A stretch of 64,000 nucleotides of DNA from Actinomycetes bacterium (GCA_021779735.1 JAJYAC010000002.1:35147-99146), one strand, 5' to 3'. Positions 47,374 to 56,057 are shown, numbered from the stretch's first letter. Numbers and translations are program-made. Notes: generated by a model not told the origin, from the sequence alone.

Positions 47374-47383
47374 ATCTGCTATA
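47364..47383 (-). promoter_or_regulatory. inverted repeat over the Xre gene start
   Basis: TATAG-N10-CTATA spans the ATG at 47373. It is embedded in an AT-rich stretch with promoter-like TATAAT on the minus strand. Likely operator of the Xre regulator. Confidence 0.5.
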
Positions 47384-47668
47384 TCACCAATATTCGACGC
47401 CCTTGACCGCCTGCGAATCCCAACGGTCGTTACTCGGACCTTCTCAGGACAAAAGTTTCTATCTCGGCGTCGCCAGCATCCTGTATCGCGCCCTTCCTAA
47501 TGGCGTGCCGTGGACGTTGAGGCGCTGGTTCTCATTGTGTGACCCAAGGTGCACCCGTCGGGCTGAACCCCGTGTGGGGTCCAATAGTTCTAGACCCCAG
47601 ACTTTGGGCAGCTCGTTTTGGGATGTGGTAGGACTTCACAAACTATTGCGTGAACGGGAAGGCATCCA
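47384..47668. other. non-coding gap between the Xre operon and the DHFR-like gene
   Basis: About 285 nt. ORF 47403-47672 has no start signal or recognisable domain and I do not call it. A small hairpin ACCCCGTGTGGGGT lies near 47567-47580. GGGAAGG before the ATG at 47669 belongs to the next gene. Confidence 0.5.
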
Positions 47669-48313
47669 ATGACGCAGGCGCTCCGTGTGCACAATTTCAT
47701 GGTGTCGAGCGATGGCTACGGCTCCGGTGAGGGGCAGAGTCTCGAGCACCCATTCGGTCACGCAAAGCCCGCCGAGCTCTTCTCGTGGGCTGAAGCTACC
47801 GCGCACTGGGTCAATCGAACCGAACCGGGGGGAACGTTCGGACTTGACGACTTCTGCACTCGCGACTTCACCCGGAACATTGGTGCCGAAATTATGGGGC
47901 GCAATAAGTTTGGCCCCCAGCGCGGACCGTGGGAAAACTTCGACTGGGAGGGGTGGTGGGGCGACGACACGCCGTTCCACACGCCGGTGTTCGTCCTCAC
48001 GCATCATGTGCGCCCTTCAATTGCCTTGGGGGACACGACGTTCCATTTTATTGACGCGTCGCCCCAGGATGCACTCGCGCGGGCGTTTGAGGCGGCCGAT
48101 GGCAAAGACGTGCGCCTCGGCGGCGGCGTCGCCACGGTGCGCGAGTTTCTCGACGCTGATCTCATCGACCAAATGCATATCGCGGTTGCGCCCATCGAAC
48201 TTGGTCGCGGCGAAAGACTGTGGGACAGTCCCGATGAACTCGTCGACCGCTTCTACTTAGAAAAGGTACCGAGCCCGAGCGGAGTGACGCATCTCTTTTT
48301 CTGGCGGCGCTAA
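47669..48313 (+). CDS. dihydrofolate reductase-fold protein (RibD C-terminal family)
   Basis: 214 aa. The opening VHNFMVSSDGYGSGEG corresponds to the family's SLDGY motif. EIMGRNKFGPQRGPW is the NADPH-binding xxGRxT-like strand, and VRLGGGVATVREFLDADLIDQMHIAVAPI is the conserved GG-x-x-t region. These small NADPH reductases are common in actinobacteria and mostly of unknown substrate; they are not the essential FolA. GGGAAGG precedes the ATG. It is monocistronic in an accessory-looking stretch. Confidence 0.82.
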   Translation: MTQALRVHNFMVSSDGYGSGEGQSLEHPFGHAKPAELFSWAEATAHWVNRTEPGGTFGLDDFCTRDFTRNIGAEIMGRNKFGPQRGPWENFDWEGWWGDDTPFHTPVFVLTHHVRPSIALGDTTFHFIDASPQDALARAFEAADGKDVRLGGGVATVREFLDADLIDQMHIAVAPIELGRGERLWDSPDELVDRFYLEKVPSPSGVTHLFFWRR

Positions 48314-48400
48314 CTGTCAGACACGTGAGACGACGGTGCGTGTCGTGAGCGTCGGACGAGGCTCGACTCACGTTCTCGTCGTCCGTAGTGGGCGACCGAG

Positions 48401-48979
48401 GTGTCGCTCGTGAGAGGGCGCGCGTCTTCGAGCGTGCTCTACGCTCAGCTGAGCTTGGCCCTCTTTCTCGCGCTGTGCATATCACTTCAGCCGGGGATGG
48501 TGCTCAAGTGGAACGAGGCGGGGCTGAGCAACTACGGGGTTCATATCAAGACGGCCGTTCCCTACTCCCTGGCCTTTAGCGTCTGTGCCCTTCTCACCTT
48601 CGTCGCCGCGCGGCATCTCGAAGGTACGTCGACGCCACGTCTGAGGCTGCGCGTCCTGCTCGTGACCTACGGCATTCTCAACTTGCTCGCCCTGGCGAGC
48701 ACCTACGGCTACACGCTCAACGCGCCTCTCAAGCACGTGCACATGGTGGTGGGAATTTCGCTAATGCTCTTTGAGCCGCTCGGCGCACTGTGGCTCTTTC
48801 CACACGTCGAAGGTCGCACGGCTGCGCGCTGGTGGCTCGGGGCCGAGCTAGCCGGGCTAGTGCTCGGCGTCATCGACTTCGCGGCCATCTTGCACATCTT
48901 GTTTCTCGCGCAACTCGTCACCGGCGTGAGCTTCGGTGTTCTCCTCGTCAGCGCGACGCGACGTGTCGAAGTTCAATGA
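48401..48979 (+). CDS. six-helix membrane protein of unknown function
   Basis: 192 aa with about six membrane segments (for example LYAQLSLALFLALCISLQP; AVPYSLAFSVCALLTFVAA; VLLVTYGILNLLALASTYGY; GAELAGLVLGVIDFAAIL). I do not recognise the family; the size and helix pattern are DUF998-like but conserved residues are not evident. The GTG start at 48401 has a weak upstream site. It lies 15 nt from, and convergent with, the dehydrogenase gene. Confidence 0.6.
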   Translation: MSLVRGRASSSVLYAQLSLALFLALCISLQPGMVLKWNEAGLSNYGVHIKTAVPYSLAFSVCALLTFVAARHLEGTSTPRLRLRVLLVTYGILNLLALASTYGYTLNAPLKHVHMVVGISLMLFEPLGALWLFPHVEGRTAARWWLGAELAGLVLGVIDFAAILHILFLAQLVTGVSFGVLLVSATRRVEVQ

Positions 48980-48994
48980 GGCGCCGCGGCGCCT

Positions 48995-49993
48995 CTAGTC
49001 CCTGACGCGAACGACCACTTTTCCTCGCGCGAGGGATTCGTCGGCCGGGGCGCGCAGAGCGCGAATCGCCTCGGCGGCGTCCTCGAGACCGAAGCGGTGC
49101 GTAACCAGAAAGGAGGGGGTGAGTTCGCCGCGGTTCACCCGCTCGACGACCTGCGCCCACGCGCGACGCGTGTAGGAGAAGCTGCCCTGGATGATGAGGT
49201 CGTTGTTCACGACGTCGTCGGGCGCCACCGCGATGGTCGTGCCGTGCGCGGGGAGTCCGAGCCAAATGACTTGGGCGCCGCGCGCGGCGAGGGCGAGGGC
49301 GTCACTGACCGCCGCGGCCACGCCCGCGGCCTCGATGACGAGATCGAACGTCGTCGAGGGGGGCGTCGTGACGAACTCATCCGCGCCCGCGGCCACGGCG
49401 AGGGCGCGTTGGGCCTCGCGGCGACCCACCACGACGACCTGTGCGGGCGAGAGCAGACGTGACAGGTGCGCGGCGAGGAGGGCGACGGTGCCGTCACCCA
49501 CGACGGCGACGCTCGCGCCCGCGGCGACGGGAATCCGGGTGAGGGCTCGCCAGACGACCGCCATGGGTTCGACCAGGACGGCGTCCTCGTCGCTGACCGA
49601 CGCCGCGAGAGGGTGGACGACGTCCGCGGGGACGCTCACGAGCTCGGCGAGTGCGCCGGCGCGCGTGAAGCCGATCTCGTCGTAGGTCGCACAGCGATTG
49701 GTGTCGCCACGGCGACACGCGTCACAGTCGCCACAGGCGATGATGCCCTCGACGACGACGCGTGTGCCTGCTACGCCGAGTCGGTCGTGGTCGTGGGCGA
49801 GACGTCCCACCCACTCGTGTCCAATGACGAGGGGGTAGCGCACGTAGGCCGGGTCGATCGTGTGGTCAATGATCTCGAGGTCGGTGCCGCACACGCCCAC
49901 GAGTATCGGCTCGACCAAGACCTCGCCCGCCGCCGCCTCGGGTGCGGGCCAGTCGGTCACGCCCGCGCTCGTCTCGACGACGAAGGCTCTCAT
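48995..49993 (-). CDS. zinc-dependent MDR dehydrogenase (sugar/polyol or threonine dehydrogenase-like)
   Basis: 332 aa. Catalytic Zn ligands lie in GVCGTDLEII (Cys) and IGHEWVGRL (His-Glu). The structural Zn site CGDCDACRRGDTNRC has all four Cys. The NAD(P) fold is ASVAVVGDGTVALLAAHL. Such enzymes oxidise sugars, polyols or amino alcohols. It is co-transcribed after the IclR gene (ATGA overlap) and divergent from the lactonase/dehydratase operon, so the likely job is the first oxidation of the sugar taken up by the ABC importer, giving the lactone for the SMP-30 protein. Substrate is inferred from context. Confidence 0.83.
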   Translation of the reverse strand: MRAFVVETSAGVTDWPAPEAAAGEVLVEPILVGVCGTDLEIIDHTIDPAYVRYPLVIGHEWVGRLAHDHDRLGVAGTRVVVEGIIACGDCDACRRGDTNRCATYDEIGFTRAGALAELVSVPADVVHPLAASVSDEDAVLVEPMAVVWRALTRIPVAAGASVAVVGDGTVALLAAHLSRLLSPAQVVVVGRREAQRALAVAAGADEFVTTPPSTTFDLVIEAAGVAAAVSDALALAARGAQVIWLGLPAHGTTIAVAPDDVVNNDLIIQGSFSYTRRAWAQVVERVNRGELTPSFLVTHRFGLEDAAEAIRALRAPADESLARGKVVVRVRD

Positions 49994-50799
49994 CGACGGC
50001 TCCCCGGTTCGACGCCTCGCAAGAGGGAGGTGAGTCGTCCCGCGGCGTCGTGCACCAAGGTGCCCAGGCGCTGGACGTCGTGTAGTGAGACGTCCACCTT
50101 GAGGCCCGTGACGCTGAGGGCGCCCACCACGTTGCCCTGGTGATCAAAGACGGGCGCGCCGGCGCAGAACACACCCTCGGCCTCCTCCTCGTCGTCGACG
50201 GCGAAGCCGACCGAGCGCACGCGGGCCAACTCGGCACGCAACTCGTCGGGGTCGGTGACCGTATTGGCGGTGTAGCGCGTGAGGCCCGACTCGGCGAGGA
50301 TCGCGCTGACTTCCTCGCTCGGTAGGTGCGCGAGAATGGCCTTGCCCGCCGCGGTCGCGTGGGGCTGCTCGCGCTGACCGAGGGGCGCGTGGAAGCGAAT
50401 CGATCCCGAGCCATCGATGCGTTCGACGAAGACGGGGTAGCCGTTCTGGCTGATCGCCAGTCGCGCCGTCATGCCCGTCGTGCTCGCGAGGTCGCGCAGC
50501 ACCGGCAGGCCCACCTCGGCGATTGACGTCTGCTGACCCACGAGGTCGCCCAGGCGCAGCAGGGTCAGTCCGAGGACGTAACGCGGACCGGGATCGACCG
50601 CGCGTAGGTAGCCCGCGGACGTGAGCGTGCGCGCGAGCGCGAGGGCGGTGCTCTTGGCGACTCCGAGGACGTCGGCCATCTCGGTGACGTTGAGTCCGCG
50701 CGGACCCGAGTCAGCGATCATGTTGAGTATCGAGAGGGCGCGCGCGACGGACTGCACTTGGTAGCGCTCGGTTTCCGGTGGGCTGGCAAGTTTCGGCAT
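49990..50799 (-). CDS. IclR-family transcriptional regulator
   Basis: 269 aa. The winged HTH (VARALSILNMIADSGPRGLNVTEMADVLGVAKSTALALARTL, residues ~17-58, cited as region) is followed by the IclR effector domain (TARLAISQNGYPVFVERIDG; HATAAGKAILAHLP; VDDEEEAEGVFCAGAPVFDHQG). It is first in a leftward pair with the dehydrogenase and probably controls the divergent catabolic operon. TATACT lies 8 nt before the ATG and no Shine-Dalgarno is seen, so the mRNA may be leaderless. A perfect 12-bp palindrome covers this -10. Confidence 0.92.
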   Translation of the reverse strand: MPKLASPPETERYQVQSVARALSILNMIADSGPRGLNVTEMADVLGVAKSTALALARTLTSAGYLRAVDPGPRYVLGLTLLRLGDLVGQQTSIAEVGLPVLRDLASTTGMTARLAISQNGYPVFVERIDGSGSIRFHAPLGQREQPHATAAGKAILAHLPSEEVSAILAESGLTRYTANTVTDPDELRAELARVRSVGFAVDDEEEAEGVFCAGAPVFDHQGNVVGALSVTGLKVDVSLHDVQRLGTLVHDAAGRLTSLLRGVEPGSRR

Positions 50800-50805
50800 T
50801 ACACA

Positions 50806-50817
50806 ACAGTATACTGT
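50806..50817. promoter_or_regulatory. perfect palindrome over the IclR -10 box
   Basis: ACAGTATACTGT is a perfect 12-bp palindrome containing TATACT, 6 nt upstream of the IclR start. Binding here would shut off the regulator and dehydrogenase genes. Confidence 0.65.
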
Positions 50818-50843
50818 AATTCCGATAATTCTGTGTTAACTGC

Positions 50844-50894
50844 TTGACCAGTCCTTCATTTCATGGTTTTATGGTGTCATTACTACCGACACCA
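50844..50894 (+). promoter_or_regulatory. promoter and downstream operator of the rightward catabolic operon
   Basis: TTGACC (50844-50849), a 17-nt spacer and TTTTAT (50867-50872) form a sigma-70-like promoter. TGGTGTC-N9-GACACCA (50872-50894), a perfect 7-bp inverted repeat, lies over the expected transcription start. Its sequence differs from the IclR-side palindrome, so two regulators, or one with loose specificity, may act in this gap. Confidence 0.6.
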
Positions 50895-50902
50895 GTTTTG
50901 TA

Positions 50903-52039
50903 TTGCCGAACAGATGGTTACGTATCGGTGAGAGATCGGCGGTCGCGCGTTCACGCGTCCGCGAGGTGATCGCGCGCCGTGACGCGCGCGCTCTGGTGTT
51001 GACGAGGCCGGGCGGAGTGAACTGGCGAAGTGGCGGTCTCTCTGATCCGATCGATCTCAGCGCGTCGAGTGATCCCGTGTGGTGCGTTGACACTCCCGAC
51101 CGCGCCGCTCTCATCACGAGTGAGATCGAGGCGCCACGCCTCGAGCGCGACTTTCGCGTCACCGAGCTGGGCTGGGAGTTGCTGACGGTGCCCTGGTACG
51201 ACGCGGACGCCGCACGGGCCGTGGCCAGTGACTTCGCGGGTTGCGCGCTCGATGAGATGCTGAGCGACCGCGACGGCTTCGGCCAGAACGCGAGCGTCGA
51301 CGTGGTGACCGCGCGCGTGTCACTCAGCGCCCCCGAACGAGACGAACTGCGAGACCTGGGAAACCTGGTGGGTCAAGCCCTCGCCGAGGGTGTCGACGCC
51401 TGGACGCCGGGGGTGACCCGCGACTACGACGTGGCCGCTGTCGTCAGCGCCGCGCTGGTGCGAGAAGGCGCCGCGCCCGTGTGTCTCATCGTCGGTGGTG
51501 ACGAGCGGTTGCGCCGCCTACGACACCCCCTCGCGGTGGGCGACGTCGTGAGTGAGGCGCTGATGGTCGTCGTGGTGGCCCGGCGCGCGGGCCTGCACGC
51601 CGCGGCGACGCGACTGAGCGTGGCCCGCGCCGATGACGAGATCGTGCGGCGAGTGGGCGAACTCGAGGCCATCGAGCAGTCGGTTCTCTCGGCGTCGCTG
51701 CCGGGGGGCACGTGGGGCGAGACCATTGAGGCGCTCGAGCGCGCCTACGAGCACGCCGGTCACGCGGGAGCGTGGCGCGAACACTTTCAAGGTGGTCCCA
51801 TTGGCTTCGAACAGCGCGAGTTCGAACTCGCGCCGGGTCAGCGCACAGACCCCTTCTGGCACCTCACGCGCACCGCGGGCAGCGCGGTCGCCTGGAACCC
51901 GAGTCTCTCGGGCGGAGCCAAAGTCGAAGACACGTACGTGGTCGGTGAGACCGAGATCGAACTGGTCACGCCGAGCGCGCAGTGGCCCGCGAACGCGAAC
52001 GGCACGGGCCACGGCGTACTGATCAAAGCAAATCGGTGA
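50903..52039 (+). CDS. M24-fold (creatinase/aminopeptidase-like) protein lacking metal ligands
   Basis: 378 aa from TTG 50903; no clear Shine-Dalgarno, so the start is uncertain. The N-terminal ~130 residues resemble the creatinase-N domain and the rest a pita-bread M24 domain (SAPERDELRDLGNLVGQALAEGVDAWTPGV; HPLAVGDVVSEALMVVVVARRAG). The two Asp ligands expected around IDxGxxxxGYxSDxTR are replaced (VVVVARRAGLHAAATRL). The GHGIG histidine region reads GGPIGFEQRE. So this is not a metallopeptidase; creatinase itself is a metal-free member. First gene of the rightward operon with a sugar-acid dehydratase and transporter, so a C-N or C-C hydrolase/lyase role on a pathway compound is possible. 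Function unknown. Confidence 0.62.
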   Translation: MPNRWLRIGERSAVARSRVREVIARRDARALVLTRPGGVNWRSGGLSDPIDLSASSDPVWCVDTPDRAALITSEIEAPRLERDFRVTELGWELLTVPWYDADAARAVASDFAGCALDEMLSDRDGFGQNASVDVVTARVSLSAPERDELRDLGNLVGQALAEGVDAWTPGVTRDYDVAAVVSAALVREGAAPVCLIVGGDERLRRLRHPLAVGDVVSEALMVVVVARRAGLHAAATRLSVARADDEIVRRVGELEAIEQSVLSASLPGGTWGETIEALERAYEHAGHAGAWREHFQGGPIGFEQREFELAPGQRTDPFWHLTRTAGSAVAWNPSLSGGAKVEDTYVVGETEIELVTPSAQWPANANGTGHGVLIKANR

Positions 52040-52051
52040 GAAAGGAAGACG

Positions 52052-52993
52052 ATGTCCTACGGTGAGGGAAGTCCGCGAGGTACCGCCGCGATGCGTCGCC
52101 ACGTCGGGGAACTGGTCAACGGAACGCCGCCGAGCGCCGCGCGCTTCGCCGACGGCGCTCACTATCGCATCGAGATCCCGAGCGTCGAGAACCCGCTGGC
52201 CCTGCGTGCGGTCGTGGACGAGGCCCGCGCGCGCAATGTCACCGTGCACCGCGTCTCCCAGGGCAGCGGCGCCATGTTGTTGACCCAGGAGGACCTTCGT
52301 GAGATGGCGCGCATCGGCGCTGACGAGGGTCTCGAAGTCAACTTGTTCATAGGCCCGCGCGAGGAGTTCGGCATCGGCGGGGCCGTGCGCTCGCCCGACG
52401 GGCTACTGCTCTCGGGCCGCCTGCGCGGCTCGCACCAGTTGCGCTACGCGATCGAGGACGTCGTACGCGCCGTCGACGCGGGCATTCGCGGCTTTCTCAT
52501 CGCCGACACGGGACTCATGGAGATCCTCGCGGCGATGCAGCGCGACGGCGAATTGCCGGCGTCGATCGTCTGGAAGATCTCGGCGGTGCTGGCGCCCTCG
52601 AACGCGGTGAGCTTTCGCCAGCTCGTCGCCCTCGGGGGGACCACGGTGAACGTGCCCAGTGACGTGACCTTGGAGGACCTCGCAGAACTGCGCGCCCTCT
52701 CCGAGGCGCCCATTGATCTCTACCTTGAGGCTCCCGACTCCCTCGGCGGCGTCGTGCGCGGCCACGAGCTCGCCGAGATCGCACTCGTCGCGGCGCCGCT
52801 GTACGCGAAGTTCGGCCTGCGCAACGCGCGCGCGGTCTACCCCGCGGGCGGCCACCTCGTCGACGCGGTCGTGGGCAACGTGCGCGAGAAGGTGCGTCGC
52901 GCCCAACTCGCCCTCGAGTGGCTGGAACTCTCGGGAGTGGACCTCGTCACATCTAAGCCCGGTGCCGAAGGTATTGGAGTGCCCGAGCCGTGA
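52052..52993 (+). CDS. probable TIM-barrel protein of unknown function, sugar-acid operon
   Basis: 313 aa; AGAAAGGAAG precedes the ATG. Alternating strands and helices fit a (beta/alpha)8 barrel: YRIEIPS, NVTVHRVSQG, LEVNLFIGP, GFLIADTG, SIVWKISAVLAPS, TTVNVPSDV, PIDLYLEAPD, PLYAKFGLRN. It has no cysteines and no U32 signature, although the layout recalls that group. A Lys inside the fifth strand (VWKIS) is suggestive of a Schiff-base lysine but unproven. The stop overlaps the dehydratase GTG by 4 nt, so its product is needed with that enzyme. It is the best candidate for the missing 2-keto-3-deoxy-acid step. Confidence 0.55.
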   Translation: MSYGEGSPRGTAAMRRHVGELVNGTPPSAARFADGAHYRIEIPSVENPLALRAVVDEARARNVTVHRVSQGSGAMLLTQEDLREMARIGADEGLEVNLFIGPREEFGIGGAVRSPDGLLLSGRLRGSHQLRYAIEDVVRAVDAGIRGFLIADTGLMEILAAMQRDGELPASIVWKISAVLAPSNAVSFRQLVALGGTTVNVPSDVTLEDLAELRALSEAPIDLYLEAPDSLGGVVRGHELAEIALVAAPLYAKFGLRNARAVYPAGGHLVDAVVGNVREKVRRAQLALEWLELSGVDLVTSKPGAEGIGVPEP

Positions 52994-54699
52994 GTCTGCG
53001 CAGCGACCGCTGGGTGCGAGGCGACGACGAGGTCGCCCTCGACAGCCGCGTCGCCCTGCGCATGGCCGGCTCGCCGGTGACGCGCGAGGGGGGCCGGCCC
53101 CTGATCGGCCTAGCCACGTCCTCGAGCGATCTCAACCCGTGCAATCAGCCGCTCGCCGAGCTCGTGGCGCCCCTGCGCGACGGCATCGACGCGGCCGGTG
53201 GTCTCGCGCTGGAGTTCCCGGTCATCTCCCTGGGCGAAGACCTCATGAAGCCCACCGCGATGCTCTATCGCAACCTGCTCGCCATGGACGTCGAGGAGTC
53301 CCTGCGCAGTCAGCCCCTCGACGGCATCGTCGTGCTCGCGGCCTGCGACAAGTCGGTGCCCGGCGCGCTGATGGGCGCGTTCTCGACCAACCTGCCGGTG
53401 CTCTTGGTGGTCGCCGGACCGCGGCCGGTCGCCACCTTCCAGGGTCGGCGCGTGGGCACGGGCACGGACCTGTGGCGCCAGTGGGACCGGCGCCGCCGTG
53501 GCGAGACCACCGACGAGGAGTGGGCCGACTTCGAGGCCGCGCTGACGCTGGGGCGCGGGACGTGCAACACGATGGGAACGGCCTCGTCGATGGGCGTGAT
53601 CGCCGAAGCCCTGGGCCTCGCCTGGCCGGGCTCGACGTCGGTGCCCGCGGGCGACGCGCGCCACCTCGACATCGCTCGGCGCGTGGGCGCTCGCATCGTT
53701 GAACTCGTGCGCGCGGGTGCGAGCGCGTCAGGCCAGGTCACGAGCGCCAGCGTGACGAACGCCCTCACGAGCCTCGCCGCCGTGGGCGGATCCACCAACG
53801 CGATCATCCACCTCACGGCCATGGCCGCGCGACTCGGCCACGCACTCTCCCTCGATGACGTCGACGCGACGTCACGGCGAGTGCCGGTGATCGTCGACGT
53901 CGAGCCCTCGGGTGGCGCGTTGATGGAAGACCTCGACGCGAGTGGCGGCGTGCCCACCGTGATGTCGGCCCTCGGCGACCTGCTCGAACCTTCGGTCGTA
54001 CTCGCCGACGGGCGCACGACGAGAGAGGTCCAAGACGCCGCGGGAGAGGCGCGTGGCGTCGTGCGGAGCCTCGACGACCCGGTGGACGCCGCGGGAGCCT
54101 TTCGCGTCGTGCGCGGCAACCTCGCCCCCGATGGGGCACTGATCAAGCGCAGCGCCGCGAGCGCGGATCTGCTCTCTCATCGCGGACCGGCCTACGTGAT
54201 CGAGGCCGCTGACCTCGACGAGCGCACCGGCGCGACGTCGAGCTGTCCGCGCGACGCGGTACTCGTGCTGCGCGGCGCGGGTCCGGTCGGCGGTCCGGGC
54301 ATGCCCGAGTGGGGCATGGTGCCCATCCCCGAGCCCCTCCTCGCGGCCGGGGTCTCGGACATGGTGCGCGTGACGGACGCGCGCATGTCGGGGACGAGCT
54401 ACGGGACCGTGTTCTTGCACGTCGCGCCCGAATCGGCGGTGGGCGGACCGCTCGCGCGCGTGCGCGACGGCGACGAGATCGTCGTGGACGCCGACGCCGG
54501 CGTGCTCTACGCCGACGTCAACGAGGCCGAGTGGGCGTCGCGCGACGTGGCGCCCGCGAGCGTGCCCCGCGAGCGCGGCTACGTGTCGCTCTATCGCCGT
54601 CACGTCACCCAGGCGCCGCTCGGGTGCGATTTCGACTTCTTGGCTCAGCCCGCGGGGGTTTCCCCCTCGCTCGAGGAGCCGGTGGTGGGTAGATCTTGA
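52990..54699 (+). CDS. IlvD/Edd-family sugar-acid dehydratase
   Basis: 569 aa. Fe-S dehydratase family that removes water from aldonic acids to give 2-keto-3-deoxy acids. Cys-containing motifs at the expected places: SSDLNPCNQPLAELV, LAACDKSVPGALM and GRGTCNTMGTASSM. SVTNALTSLAAVGGSTNAIIHLTA and TDARMSGTSYGTVFLH are also characteristic. The placement with an SMP-30 lactonase and a dioxovalerate dehydrogenase favours a pentonate or hexonate substrate (arabonate, xylonate, galactonate) over the valine-pathway dihydroxy acid. Confidence 0.9.
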   Translation: MSLRSDRWVRGDDEVALDSRVALRMAGSPVTREGGRPLIGLATSSSDLNPCNQPLAELVAPLRDGIDAAGGLALEFPVISLGEDLMKPTAMLYRNLLAMDVEESLRSQPLDGIVVLAACDKSVPGALMGAFSTNLPVLLVVAGPRPVATFQGRRVGTGTDLWRQWDRRRRGETTDEEWADFEAALTLGRGTCNTMGTASSMGVIAEALGLAWPGSTSVPAGDARHLDIARRVGARIVELVRAGASASGQVTSASVTNALTSLAAVGGSTNAIIHLTAMAARLGHALSLDDVDATSRRVPVIVDVEPSGGALMEDLDASGGVPTVMSALGDLLEPSVVLADGRTTREVQDAAGEARGVVRSLDDPVDAAGAFRVVRGNLAPDGALIKRSAASADLLSHRGPAYVIEAADLDERTGATSSCPRDAVLVLRGAGPVGGPGMPEWGMVPIPEPLLAAGVSDMVRVTDARMSGTSYGTVFLHVAPESAVGGPLARVRDGDEIVVDADAGVLYADVNEAEWASRDVAPASVPRERGYVSLYRRHVTQAPLGCDFDFLAQPAGVSPSLEEPVVGRS

Positions 54700-54761
54700 G
54701 GAGTTATCCGCAAGAATCCAGGGTTCACGGTGAATCTTGGGGGAGAAAGGGAGAATCACCA

Positions 54762-56057
54762 GTGAAGAAACTAAGGACCAGGGGCGTCGCGGCTCTCAGC
54801 GCCGCGCTGCTCGCCGGCTCGTTCTACGCATCGCTGCCCGCGTCGGCCAGCGCCAAGGTGACCTTGACGCTTTGGCAGAACTACGGCACCGAGCAGAACG
54901 CGGTCGCCACGAACAATCTCGTGAAGGCCTACGAGAAGGCCAATCCCAACGTCACGATCAAGGTGGTCGCCCAGCCGGCGTCCAACTACTTCGCGCTGTT
55001 GCAGGCGGCCTCGATCTCACACAACGGGCCGGACCTCGCCGTGATGTGGACGGGCCTCTACGACCTGCAGTACTCGAGCTTCCTCGCGAACTTGAAGGGC
55101 AACGTGCCCGCGGGCGACCTGGCCAAGATCGGTGGCCTGCAGTGGGAGTCGCCGAACTTCAACGCGGCCAACGGCCCGCTCGTGATGCCGCTCGAGACGC
55201 AGTTCTACATCGGCTTCTACAACAAGGCTCTCTTCAAGCGCGCGGGTATCGCGAGCGTGCCCACCACGTGGAGCCAGTTGACGAGCGCCTGCACCAAGCT
55301 CAAGGCCATCGGCGTGACTCCTCTGGTCTACGGCAACGGGGGACAGGCCCTGGGCGCGGAGTTCTACCCCTGGTACGACATGAGCTACATGATGATCGGC
55401 GCGCACTCGCTTAGCCAGTGGAAGGGCCTCTACGACGGGTCGATCAAGTGGACCTCGCCGAGCAACCTGGCCCAACTCAACAAGTGGCACGCGCTGTACA
55501 CGAGCGGCTGCACCAACAAAGACGTGCTGACCAAGACGAACAACATGCAGGACTTCGAAAAGGGTAAGGCCGCCATGATGGTCGACGGCACGTGGGACAC
55601 CGCCCAGTACACCTCGACGATGAAGTCCAACGTCGCGGCGTTCGTGCCGCCGTTCTCCACCACCCCGATCAAGGGCGTCGTGGAGTACCCCGGCGACGGC
55701 TTCTCGGTCATGAAGTACTCGACGCACAAGAAGGACGCCTTTAAGTTCCTCGACTTCCTGACGACCAAGACGGCCGGCAACATCATCAATGCCGCCGGCT
55801 TGATCCCGGACATCGCGGGCATGTCGACCTCGAACCCGGTGAACCAGCAGATGCTCAACTTCGTGAACGTGGCGCACATGACGCCGTACCCGATGTTGGA
55901 CAACTACATCCAGGTCAACGTCGTCAACGCCGGCTCCAAAGTTCTGCCCGCGGTGCTCGCCGGTCAGCAGTCGGCCCTCTCGGCGATGCAGAACATGGCC
56001 CAGGCCTGGCAGCAGTTGCCCGCCAACCAGCGCAGCTCGTCGAGCTTTAACGGATAG
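54762..56057 (+). CDS. ABC transporter sugar-binding protein (family 1 extracellular solute-binding)
   Basis: 431 aa from GTG 54762 with GGGAGAAAGGGAG upstream; the track start (54696) lies in the dehydratase gene. The Sec signal peptide VKKLRTRGVAALSAALLAGS... is predicted to be cut after ASASA at residue 31. There is no lipobox Cys, unusual for a Gram-positive-type binding protein. The mature part begins KVTLTLWQNYGTEQNAV and has NGPDLAVMWTGLYDLQ and KAAMMVDGTWDTAQY, typical of sugar-binding family 1. It feeds the two permeases and the ATPase encoded next. Confidence 0.92.
   Translation: MKKLRTRGVAALSAALLAGSFYASLPASASAKVTLTLWQNYGTEQNAVATNNLVKAYEKANPNVTIKVVAQPASNYFALLQAASISHNGPDLAVMWTGLYDLQYSSFLANLKGNVPAGDLAKIGGLQWESPNFNAANGPLVMPLETQFYIGFYNKALFKRAGIASVPTTWSQLTSACTKLKAIGVTPLVYGNGGQALGAEFYPWYDMSYMMIGAHSLSQWKGLYDGSIKWTSPSNLAQLNKWHALYTSGCTNKDVLTKTNNMQDFEKGKAAMMVDGTWDTAQYTSTMKSNVAAFVPPFSTTPIKGVVEYPGDGFSVMKYSTHKKDAFKFLDFLTTKTAGNIINAAGLIPDIAGMSTSNPVNQQMLNFVNVAHMTPYPMLDNYIQVNVVNAGSKVLPAVLAGQQSALSAMQNMAQAWQQLPANQRSSSSFNG

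Noticed and set aside
46398-47420. Possible att pair: CGAATCCCA in tRNA-Ala and again near 47412
   Set aside because: Only 9 bp shared, too short to distinguish from chance; no integrase nearby.
47403-47672. 89-aa plus-strand ORF between the Xre operon and the DHFR-like gene
   Set aside because: No ribosome site, no recognisable domain, and it only overlaps the true start of the next gene.
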